NCBI GenBank assembly: GCA_031213475.1
Contig: JARUPZ010000018.1
Span: 8,258,406-8,322,405 of the forward strand
Reading direction: 5' to 3'
DNA from: Nereocystis luetkeana
Lineage: Eukaryota > Sar > Phaeophyceae > Laminariales > Laminariaceae
DNA length: 64,000 nucleotides
Below, piece by piece: positions 51,766 through 63,700 of this stretch. The stretch's first letter is position 1; every line of letters starts with the position of its first letter. Below the pieces are notes generated by a model. The model was not told the origin of the DNA and searched no databases. It worked only from the letters and a program-made list of their open reading frames with translations. A program made the translations under genes and the position numbers.

Positions 51766-54700
51766 TGGTGTTGATATTGATGAGATCGTGATGGTGTTGG
51801 TGTGATAAATAGTGATGGTGATGATGGTAGTGATGACGGTGATGATGGTGGTAATCATGATGATGATGATGATGATGGTAGTGATGACGACGAGTTGATG
51901 CTGACGATGGTGATCCTGGTGGCGTTGATGACGATGATGATGATGTTGGTGGTGACGATGACTCTGGTGTGACGCAGGTTTCGCACGTCTTCAGCGACAA
52001 GACCGGGACGCTGACCCAGAATGTGATGGATTTCCGCAAGTGCAGCATCGGAGGCGTGTCTTACGGAAGAGGTGTGACCGCGATCGGCCGGGCGGTGGCG
52101 TCCGAAAGAGGAGATAGCATCTCGGAGGAAGATCAGGTGAGGGAGGGGAGAGCCCACCCCCCCCCCCCCCCCCCGCCCCCAAGACTACCATAGATTTTCC
52201 ACAAGTACACTCACGTTCGTATACTTCATCCGCTTTGGTAATAGTTGGTGGGATGAGACTGAGGGTTTTTTGGTTGTAGTTTCGGTTGTGTGCGCTCGTG
52301 TTGTTCATACTCTTAGCTTTGCTTTCTCCGTTTTAGTTTGTTGGATTAGTGTACTATACCTGGTAGACCTCTACCTCGTGGTTGTTTTTTTTTGTGCATG
52401 TTCCCTCTCTGTATTTTGTGTTTTCTCTATTTTTTTTTATTTTTTTTCTCTCGTTTTTTGTGTTTTTCTTTTTTCTCTCGTTCTTTGTGTTTTTCTTTTT
52501 TCTCTTGTTTTTTGTGTTTTTGTGTTTTTGTATTTTTCGTTCCAGAACGCCTTCCAGAAGGTTTTGAGCCTGCCTTGTTTGATCACGGGCTAGGGTGTGG
52601 CGATGTGTGGAGGCGATAACAACTACAACCTGTACGGGGGGGCCTAGTAGTCAATAGTGCCGGTCCCTCAATAGTGCTGGTCCCTCAATAGTGCTGGTCC
52701 CTCTATAGTGCCGGCCCCCCAATAGTGCCGGTCGCTCTATAATGCTGGTCCTCCTATAGTACCGGTCCCCCTATAGTGCCGGTCCCTCTATATTGCCGGT
52801 CCCTCTATAGTGCCGGTCTCCCTATAGTGCCGGTCCCCATATAGTACCGGTCCTCATATAGTACCGGTCCCCCTATAGTTCCGGCCCTATCATGCTGGTC
52901 CCTCTATAGTACCGGCCCCCCAGTAGTGCCGGCCCCCCAATAGTGCCGGTCGCTCTATAATGCCGGTCCTCCTATAGTGCCGGTCCCTCTATATTGCCGG
53001 TCCCTCTATAGTGCCGGCCTCCCTATAGTGCCGGTCCTCATATAGTGCTGGTCCTCATATGGTACCGGTCCCTCTATAGTGCCGGTCCCCCTATAGTGCC
53101 GGCCCCTCTATCATGCCGGTCCCTCCATAGTACCGGTCCCCCTATAGTGCCGGTCCCTCTATATTGCCGGTCTCCCTATAGTGCCGGCCCCCCTGTAGTG
53201 CTGGTCCCTCTATAGTGCCGGTCCCTCTATAATGCTGGTTCCTCTATAGTGCCGGTCCCTCTATAATGTTGGTTCCTCTATAGTGCCGGCCGCTCTCTAC
53301 GGATAGCGCCTATGAAATCGCTTGGCACATACCGGGTACGGCACTCAGTAGTATGGGACTAACCAGTGTGGCGGTGTGCGGAGTAAATAGTGCCGGCTGC
53401 CGCTATAAATTATACCGGTGCTATACATGGGCCGGCACTACTGCTGTGCTGTATGTACACCCCTATATTCGTACATCTTGTTCGGTTCTGAATACTCGTA
53501 GTACTCTGACGACGGCGGCAGCACCAGCAACGAGTCGTGTTGTACAGCATCCGCTGACTGCGCTATCAGAGCTCGGTTCGTGATTCGATCACTGTCTCTT
53601 CTTTTTTTGTTGCTGAATCATTCTTTCTGTCCATCTTATGCTTGTCCTTGTGCGCTATCCGTGTTGCTGTGGCTTGGTTCGTGATTTGTTCACCGCTTTC
53701 TTATTTTTTCTCCTTTTTTTTTTTTCTTTTATATTTTTTCCCTTTTTTTTTTCTTCTTGTTCTGTGCTTGTTGTTTCTCTTGTTCTTGCTGTCCGCCTTG
53801 TGTTTGGTGTCGTTATTGTGGTTGCGTCGTTCCTTCTGTTTAGGGTCATCCTTGTGGTTGTCTCCTCGCTCAATTTTATTTTGCGAGTGTTTTTCCTTGT
53901 TTCCGCGTTCTTGCGCCCCATCGTTTAGCTTGCACCATGTTGTTCTCGTGTTTGTTGTCATGCCGGGTCTTTGCATGGTTCGTTCTTTATTGTGCAAATG
54001 TTCGTTGATCTTCTGCGTGCTCCTTGTGCTTCACCGTTGTGCTCACGTTCGTGCTTGGTATTGTTTGCCTGTCCTTACGGCTGCAGGAAGCGGAGACCGT
54101 GATCGCGAAGAAGCCCCCAGTTCCGCACGTGCGCTTCTACGACCCTCGCATATGGAAAGACCTCGACGGAGCCAAAGGTACGAGGGAGGCAACTGATGTG
54201 ACGTGACGTATGTGACGTGACGTGACGTATGTGACGTGACGTGACGCGATGTGACGTGACGTGGAGTATGTGACGTGACGTGCATGACGTGACGTGACCT
54301 AGCAAGCAATAGGCGCTCGCACCGGAGTGGGGGAGGTATAATCATCTAATGCATGGCCGTAGTTGTATAGCCATAGACCGTCGCATCCCGACAATGCCGG
54401 GACGGAGCACGTCAGGTTTTCACCGACCAGGCAGATATTGCTTGGAGGAAGGGAAGGGGGGGTGGGAGTATTTGTGTCATTCATGGCCGTAGTCGAATGA
54501 CCATAGACCCTCGCACCCCTACAATGCCGGGGCGGAGGACGTCTTGTTTTCGCCGACCAGGCAGACCCTGCTTTCGCACCGAGCGCGAAGCGTATCGTGA
54601 GGCGTTGGTTGAATCGCATGAAGAGTGAGCTGCACCCTACTAAAAACCGTTCAAGCCGCTTGTGAGGAGGACTCGCACCATGCATGGCAGCGTCAATGAC

Positions 54701-57700
54701 GTGATTTACTTTTCATTGATTTGGGGAGGGTGGGGGGAGTTGTATAGCGTGATCGTTGGCGTTTTACGGCCGGGCGGACGGTGATTGAACACGTGCGCTG
54801 TCCCCGTGTCATGCTCTTATCTTTCCCCGATTCGTTTTGTTCGGGATGAAGTGCCTCCTGTTCTGTCCCACCTCTTCTTACCCATCCCCCCACCCCACTC
54901 AAACAGGAAGGGGATCGTAGTAGGTTTAGCTACTGTAAATAGTTTCTACGTATTACACATATGAAAAAACAACGTAATGAGCGCCCAACTGTTGGAGGCG
55001 TCTCTATCAGGAGTATGTAGGAAGGGCGCTCCCTCTCGAAAGGGATGCGTGGTCAATGGTAAAAATGACTAACACAAGCAACGAATGAATACGCCCCCAC
55101 CCCCACTCACTCACTCACTCACTCACTCACTCCCTCCCTCACTCACTCACTCACTCACACCCGTGCCCCTACCTACGCTCGACGCCCGGCCTCAGGAGAG
55201 AAACAGCGCGCGCTCCTCACCAACTTCTTTCTCGCCCTGGCCGTGTGCCACACCGTCATCCCGGAGCGAGGCGTCACTACCGCCCGCCGCCGCCGCAGCA
55301 GCCGCCGCCGCCGCTGCAAAGAGATCAGAAAAATCAGGGAGAGCCGCCGGCGGGAGAATGGACAAGACTGTCGAGAAAATCGGGGGGGCGATGGTGGCGG
55401 TGGCGGAGGCGGAGGGGGTCCGGGGGGTGGGAGGGGCAGCGGGAGCCTTGACTGTGCGGGTGGAGGTGGAGGTGGAGGTGGCGGTGGAGATGGGGGCGTC
55501 GATTGCGGGGGCGAGGGCGGTCGCGCGTTCGAGTGTGAGGACGACGACGATGATGATGATGATGGTACTGACGAGGATTGTGAGGATGATGACGTTGAGG
55601 AGGAATGTGAGGATGGCGGGAGTGGTGGCGATGAGGGCGTTGCCGACTGCGAGCGTCCGCTGCGACGACGGAGAGGAGGTGGGCGGCAACAGCAGCAGCA
55701 GCAGCAGCAGCAGCGTCGAGACAGAAGCGGACCCAAACCGGACGGGGGGAGCAAGGGCAACGGCAGCCGGGAGAGCGATCGCGCGATAGGCTGGAAGGCG
55801 CAGGCGCTATCGGGGGTAGGGGAGCGAGAGGAGGAGGGGAGGATGGCGGAAGAGGGAGAGGACGAGGAAGACGACGAGGAGGAGGAAGAGGAGGAGCCAC
55901 AGGATGAAGGACCGCCGAGGCTTTCGGCGTCGAGTCCGGACGACGAGGCGCTGGTGAGTGCATGCCGGATAGTGCCGTATGTCCTTGCCCTTGTCTCTTG
56001 TCCTTATTTTTGTATTCATTGTTGGTTTTATAGTTGCCCTTGTCCTCACCCCGACCCTACCCTCACCCTCACCGTTGTCATTGTTCTTATCCTCATCCTC
56101 ACCCCACCGTTATCCTTGTCCTTATCCTTATCGTTGTTCTTATCCTTACCCGTATCCATATGCGTGCCGTATTATTGTCCTTATCATTGTCCTCTTGCTG
56201 TCCTGATTATATCGATATCCTTGCCCTCAGACTCATCCTCTAAATTATCGTTGGGCGATTTTTTACCCGTGTCCGTTTACATACCCTTATTGCCAGTTTC
56301 GCTATCCTTCTTATCATTTTCGTCATTCTTATCGTTATCCTTATCATTTTCGTTATTGTGTTTCTGAACCTTAATCCCTGTCCTTCTGCTTATCATTTGA
56401 TTTATCCTTATTATCATCCTTATTCTTTACTTTTTCCTCGTCGTCATCCTTGTCTTCATCCTTAGTCCTATCATTATCCCTATCATGATATCCTTTTGTC
56501 CTCGTCCCTATCCTTATCCTTATCGCCATCCTCACATATGCCCTTATCCTTGTCCTCATCCTTATCCGTATCCTTATCCGTATCTTTGTCCTTATCCTTA
56601 TCCTGGTTCGTTGTCCTTATCTGCCTCCCCCCCCCCCGCTGTTTGTTGTTCAGGTCTTGGGCGCGAGACATTTCGGGATGGAGTTTCGCGACCGCGTGGA
56701 CAACTACGCCTGCGTGCGTCGATCGGGCGCGTTCTTGAAAGGCGCTCGAGGGCACTCGTCCCGCTCCAGGACAAGGGCTCCCGAAGAAAGAGGCGCCGGG
56801 CGGGCGGCAAGTGGCTGGGGCGTCGGTTCCGGCGGCGACGGAGGGTTCAGGCCCGCGAGGTGAGGTGAAGCGGGGAGTAGGAGTTGGGGCCGATGCATTG
56901 CCCTAGACGATGGATGAAAGTGCACGTGTAGGGTTATTTATCTGTAGTGGGTGGGATAATTAACTTGTTGGGGGGGGGTTCGGGCACACGACGTACATTA
57001 TGTACGGTAGTAGTATATGTATATACTTCGTGCGAGTATACACCTGGCGTGGGAATCTGGGAGAAAGGATCTTCAGGTTGTTAGGCTGTTCAGTTTTTTT
57101 CTCTGTGAAGTGCTGCTGCTTCTGCTGCTGCCAGCTTGGCGCCGGCTTTCTTCGACAAAATGGTTGAATGTTCCACACCAAATGTTAATTTACTTCTTTC
57201 GGAATTTTTTCCTTTGCGATCGGGGTTCGTGTCGACGTTGAGGTTCAAGGCCAAGCAAGTGTACTCACAAGCACGTTTGTAGCTCAGACTGGGTCAAGGT
57301 CTGCCTGCAGCCCTCGGTGCTTCTTCGGCTATTTTTGTGTGCTGTTTGTTCCAAGCGGAATTTCGGCTGACTCTTTTCAGGGCGGCGGCGACGCCGCACG
57401 ATTAATATATATATATATGTATAATATATATATACCTGGTAATATTTATACTTGACAAACGGCTTGACCTGGTAGCTTGACTGATTTCATTCAACCTGCT
57501 GCAGCGGCTCGACTAGCTGGGTGATGACCAGACCCCAACTCGAAAGGCGGGCACCCTACAGTAGTAGCAACGCACCTGATTTACACCTTTTTTTGTCTTG
57601 GAGTCAGCGTTGAAGAAAAAAATGTCCAATATTCAGCCTGAAAATCGTGCCATTCCTTTTAGAACTCCTGTCCCGTTTTGGGGACAAACCAGTCAAATCC

Positions 57701-60700
57701 GACGTAGTTTTTGTTCCCAAAACGGGACTGCTGCTTTGAGAGGGTCGAAATGATTCAGGCCGTAAAAAATCGCCTAAAAAGCATTTTTGAACGGCTAAGA
57801 AGCGTTTTTGAACGCCTAAAAAAACTGAAGAATGCACCTGATAGTAGTAGTAACTGTGTGCAATTAAGTGCCCACAAGTGAGTATTTTGTTGGATGTCTT
57901 ACCTGGTATATTTTTTTTTGTTGTGTCGAAGAAACGTCGAACGTGTTTTGCCCTCCCTGCGCTGGTATCCCCTGTGCTTGGTTCTGCAGAGGTTGTGCGT
58001 GTGTCGCATGGACGTGAAAAAAAACAAACGAGGACAGTTTAGATGAAACTGGTATTTAATAGCCGGTTACGTAAGTCTGCTTTGGTTCTGAGGAGCATAC
58101 ATAGCCTTGATGAAAAACATAAGTAACCCGTGTAGGATAAGTAACCCGTGTAGGACCGCAGCCCCATTTTGGCGACTACCTACTCGAAATTTGAGTGATT
58201 TGTGCCCAAAACGAGACTGCAGTCCTACGTAGAGGGACGAAGTGTTCACCCCCCCCCCCCCCCGATTATTTTAGAGAGTCCTTGCCGTTTCAGTGAGCTC
58301 CCAACTTTATTTTCACCATTCCGCGGAAGGGGTAAACTAAAACATCGTCGCGGATAAATAATATTGGTCCTGTTTTTTTTTTTTTGCTACCGCTCTCTCT
58401 GATGTCCAGCGCAAACCCCCTCTATGTGGACGAGCGGTACGAGGTGCTCAGGATTCTGGACTTCACGAGCGCGAGGAAGCGCATGAGCGTCATCCTTCGC
58501 GACGCCGAAGGGTGAGAGAGAGAGAGAGAGGACGGAGGGAGGGAGGGAGGGACGGAGGGAAGGACCCGCCACCCGCCGCCCGAAAATGTAGACACCATGT
58601 CCGAACGTATAAAATAGAAACAACATTTTTTTTTTCTGTCCACACTTATTTCTCAAGTTTTCGTGTACCGGTTCGAACCCGGTTCGTTTCTTCCACCTTG
58701 GTCGGGCCTGTCTGTGGCCGTGGTTTACTCCGTCTTCTTTTTTACCAGGTACCTGGTACCCTGGTATATACTTACAACGTTTAGGGCCGCGGTCCCGTTT
58801 TGGGGATAGACTACTTGGAATTTGGCGGGTGTGTCCCTCTAGACAGGACTGCGGTACTAATACGGGGGGGCTCATCAAATACCGGTAGGACCTACGGTAC
58901 ACACGAAAACCTATACCAGGTATATATATATATATATTATATGTATATATCGCTATTTTTACGAACAATTAGTAGGTCCTATTTGCTATGGTTCCCCATG
59001 ATAGAGTGGTCTATTTTTTTCCGAAGGTTTAACATTTTTACTTACGCCGTCAGGGGAGCGCACGACCGACGAACAGAAAACGAGACAACACCTCGAAAAA
59101 AGACCCACGGGAACGAGTGGTGAGATGGGATCTCTGTAATTTTGGTACGAATGGAAAACAGAACACGGCGTTTCAACTCGATTTTAGTATACCCCCTGTC
59201 CGACGTGCTCCGTCCCGGTGGTGTGTTGCGCAAACAGGGATGCGACGGTCTATGGTCATACTACCGCGGCCATGCATGATATGAATACCCCCCCCCCCCC
59301 AGCTCACCCTTCATGCGACTCGCCGGACACCTCACGGCGCTTCGCGCTTGGTGCAAGCAATGTCTGCCTGGTCGGTGAAAACCCGACATGCTCCGTCCCG
59401 GCATTGTGGGGATGCGAGGGTCTATGGTCATACGACTACGGCCATGCATGAGATGGAGTACATCTCTCCTATCGAGTACACCCCCCCTCCGCCACTCTGT
59501 CTGGGTCTCGAAAATGGCAGTGGGGTTCCGATGTCCTTTTTCGTGTCTTCCTGCAGCAGTAGCAAACAGGTTTCATTACGTAAGCTGGACATGAATTATC
59601 GCGACACCAGCTCTACCTTTTTAGCCTTTTTTCACGTACGCTTTCACGGGGGGGGCATATTAAGCAGGACCTGCGGTGCACACAAAAACCTATGTATTTT
59701 CCGCCGTTTTTACTACCAGGTACGTGATAGCGTTTGGTCCTATTTACTATGATCCCCCGCAATAGCACGTACTTTTGGCGGACAGCTTTTGTTTGGGGTG
59801 ACACGTGGGGGTTCAGACAGCTTGGCAACGCGTTTCCTCAAGAGTTACAGGTATGGCTCGGAACAATAAGCCGCCGAATAAATGTTGCCAATTTTTTTTT
59901 TTTTTTTTTCTTCTTTTTTTTGCTTATCCCATTTATTATCTTCGCCCATCTTCTTCTCTCTCTCCTTCCAACTTGTAACTCAGATCCGGGGTCACATAGC
60001 AGGCTCTTCTCCCCCCTTCCCGCTACGGTACGTGCCTTCTTTTTGATCGCGAGAAAATTTCAGCTTTTTCTTCCCTCGTACGCCGGTTAATATGAGGGGT
60101 CGTTTGTATACTACGGTAATGTGTAATACAAAAGGTCCTTACATGTAGAGACAACGTGGCGAAAAGGGCTTTACACCTCTAGCAGAGGGACAAAGGGCGA
60201 ATGTGCCTCCGAAAAATTTCGGATAAACCCGTAAAAAACCAATATAACCCACAGCCGGAAACAGAAATCGGAGGAATCCGCCGCGCCGAAAAATCCCGGA
60301 GGAACGAATTCGCAGACGAAATAATCTCGGGGGTCTTGTGTGTGCTCCCACTTCTTTTTTTTTATCAAACAAGTTGGGTCAGGCGTTACGTTTCTTCGGT
60401 ACAGCAGTAGCGCCGGTCGCTGTATATATAGTGCCGATATGTATGCGCCAGCCAATAATACCGGCATTGTTATGGCGGCACTATACACTCTTTGCTCTGC
60501 CACGCTGGTGACTCCCGTCTGTGCCGAGCGATTCCACAGACACTGCTGTAGCGGGCAGCCAGTAGGGAGGGACCACTACTTCTGGCATAAACAGGGTCAA
60601 AACAGGGCTACCTATTATTCGTGCCTATTATTGGGCTGTCTAGCTAGACGCGATGTCCGAGGCGGTGTATTTCTAGAAATGCTCACGGTTTTTGTCGGCC

Positions 60701-63700
60701 CGTCCACCCCCCTCGCTGCTCTGTGTCCCATGCTCATGTTGCACCCCACCCCCCCACCCCCCCCCCCCCCCACCCCCCGATTAAAACACGTTAACCATTG
60801 CGTGAGCAGGAAAACCTCGGGATTTTTTGTTTTTTGGTGGCGGTTGCTGTGGAAGGCGGTCGAGTTATAGATCGATCTTGTGCGAGGTGGAGAACCTCAA
60901 ACCCTCGCAAGCGGAATGGCCGCATCGCGTAGTGTGTACCAGGCGTATGGTGTGGCGCCCACGAGGCAGTTACATACAGTAGTATACCCACGGCTGTCCA
61001 CTCTAGAGGTGACCACACCGGAAAACAAAGCAATGAATTCGACGCGGTCATCCAATATGCAGAAAAGTACACCCAAGTCGCCGAAACCCGCCTCACGAGC
61101 GGTTCTTGGTAGGATGTAGCTCACCCTTCATGCGACTCGCCGAACAAACTCGTTGCGCTTCGTGAGCTTGGCGCCAGCAATGCCTGCCTGGTCGGTGAAA
61201 ACCCGACGCGCCCCGTCAATGGATTGTATGTAGGGATGCGATCGTCTCATGGTCATACAACTGCCGCCATGCATCACAAGGAGTACCCCCCCCCCCCCCC
61301 CCCTCTTACTACGACCTTCGTCACCAAAGATGTCACGCAGGTGACCGGGATTTGACGTGTGAACCGTCGATTAAATAGTATTACAAGGACAAAACAGACC
61401 TTGACGCGCCCCCCAAAAAGACCCGTCTCCAACCATAGTTGTTCGTCACCCCCCACACCCCCTCCCTTCCCCCCCCGCCCCCACCCGCCTCCTTATGCCT
61501 ATGAACCGTGCCTGGTTGCGGCGCATCCCCAGGAAAGTGCTGATTCTGTGCAAGGGGGCGGATTCGGTCATGGTCCCCCGGCTCGCTCAGGCCTCTAGAA
61601 AACCTTCCGGTGCCCCCGCCACCGCCACCACCACCACCGCCACCGCCGCTACCGCCACCGCTACCACCGCCGCCGTTGGGGGTGTAACCGGAGGTATGGC
61701 CGGAGGCGTGGCCGGGGGCAGCCATGTGGTCGGGCACGTCGTCGGTCGTGTCGTGCATGACGGGGATGGCGGCGGTCGCGGCGCGCAGGGCGAGGGGCTG
61801 ACTACCGTGGCGGCGACTTGCGAGGGCGTCGACGCTGTCGGTGGGGGTGGGGGTGGGGGTGGTGGCGCGGGGGGTGGGGGAGGGGGCGAAGCGTCTGTTG
61901 ATGGGCAGTGGATGGAGGAGTGCTGGGATACCAGCAGCGAGGTGGGTTGGGGGTGGCAAGGGGGGTGGACGGGTAGAGGGGAGAGGAGAAGGTGTGTGTG
62001 TGCGCGTGTGGCGTGGGGTGGGGTGGGCCGACGGGGGCAGCCGCATCGCGGTGATGGTCGTGATCCCCCCCGTCCCCGTCGTTGGAGGTGTCTCTATTAT
62101 TACGGGGGACCATAGTTAACAGGACCTATGGTATACATAAAAAACAATATATTTAACCATTTTTACTAACAATATTTCCTATTAACAATGGTCCCCCGTA
62201 AATAGTACGCGTATGTCTGGCACCTTGTCTGTGTGTTCGTGCGTGTGTTCGTGCGTGCGTGTGTGTGTGTATTTTTGTGAACTTTCTCTGTGTGGCGGCT
62301 TCCACATTTTACCTTTCCCCCCGTGGCTGTCGGCATTTTATTTTGTGTTTTTGCTGACGGCGGCATTTTTGGTGTTGGTGGTGTTTTTTGCAGGATAATC
62401 AGCCCGAGGGGACCAAGAGCAGGGAGCGCACGCTGGAGCACATGGAGGTCTACGCGAGGGAGGGCCTGCGGACCCTCCTGGTCACCTGCGCGGACCTAGA
62501 CGGGGACTGGTTCGCCGCGTGGGACAAGAGGTAAGCTGCGTCGGTTGTGGGAAGGGGTGGGGGGTGGGGTGGGGCGGAGCGAGAGTTGAAGGCGGGGTGG
62601 CCGGGGCAAGAGTAAGGTGAAGAGGAGAGAGGGGCCGGGGAGGCTGAGAGGCGGGGGCGGGGGCGGAGGCGGGGCTAGAGACGAGGGGGGGGGGGGGGGG
62701 GGGGGGAGAAGGGGGGGGGGGGGGGGGGAAGGGCAAGAGATGGAAGTGAAAGGGGGGGGGATAGGAGGATGGGGAGTCTGTAATATTTTTGCCGTCTTGT
62801 TGTAAGCTTCGGTTGTTTCGCTCGTGGTCTTGTGTTTTTCGTCTCTGATTTTCTTGTTTTGCTTGGTTTGTGTTGTCTGCTCGCTTGGCTGTTGCCGCCT
62901 CGCGTACCTGATTTTTTTTTCTGGCACTTTTTTATTGTCTCGGGATATGACTCTCGCCCTGTAGGTTCGAGGTGGCGAGCACCGACCTGACCGAAGTGGA
63001 GAACAAAAAGAAGGGCCTGAACAATGCCATCGACGGCCTCATGGACGAGGTGAGTTGGATGTGTAAGAGGTTACCGGGGGTGTGTGGGGAACCACTCCGT
63101 CCCGAACTATTCGTGAGGGAACGCTTGGTTTGTGTAGTGATGTTCAAACAGACACTATATTTTTAGATACAGAGTGTAAACGGCTGTTATGGGTGTGGAG
63201 GTTGGGTGGTGGCTGTTGGTTTGCAGGTGTTGAATGTGTACAGTAGTTGTGTTGGTGTAAGGTGTATTGCTCGTGTTTTTTGTTGTTGTTGTTGTTGCTC
63301 TGTTGTTGGTGCTGCTGCTCTTTTGTTCTTGTCATTTCCGTTGTTGTTGACAATGTGGTCCCAGGTTCTTGACGTCGCTGGGTTTTTTTTTTCGTACTTC
63401 CCAGTTCTTGGTTGCGTTTCACGGTAAAGATGAAAACTGTACTATTACGGGGGACCATAGTTAATAGGACCAAATATTGTCAATAGAAACGGTTAAGTAT
63501 ATAGGTTTTTATGTATACCACACGTCCTATTAACTATGGTGCCCCGTAATATCAAATAAAACTTGAACGAAAGAAAAAAATGACGTGGAGCGGCCTGTAA
63601 TGGGTGTACTTGCTCGTGCCTTTTGCATCGAAACACCCTCATACTTCGTGTACGTATGATGTATGCGTCTAAACACAACATCGGAAAACTCTGAACACCA

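Larger units (their letters stand above)
51229..51977 (+). other. Intron 9, GC-AG, GAT-rich
   Basis: Two M3-type elements at about 51319-51395 and 51398-51473 are followed by a (GAT)n array at 51699-51760 and degenerate GATGGT repeats up to the acceptor. Confidence 0.7.
58512..61532 (+). other. Intron 14, 3 kb
   Basis: Contains a tRNA-B-box repeat, M2 and M1 copies, a SINE-A copy, three units of the RepD dispersed repeat and poly-C runs. No other coding exon is recognised. Confidence 0.65.

Noticed and set aside
52640-53300. CRISPR-like regular array
   Set aside because: Units are directly adjacent with no unique spacers, in an intron of a eukaryotic gene. It is a minisatellite.
54195-54300. 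Cluster of TGACG transcription-factor sites
   Set aside because: It is a simple tandem array inside an intron just after a donor site. No promoter context is visible.
55975-56625. Interstitial telomere repeats
   Set aside because: Units are cttatcc and cctcatcc variants, not a clean telomere repeat such as CCCTAAA.
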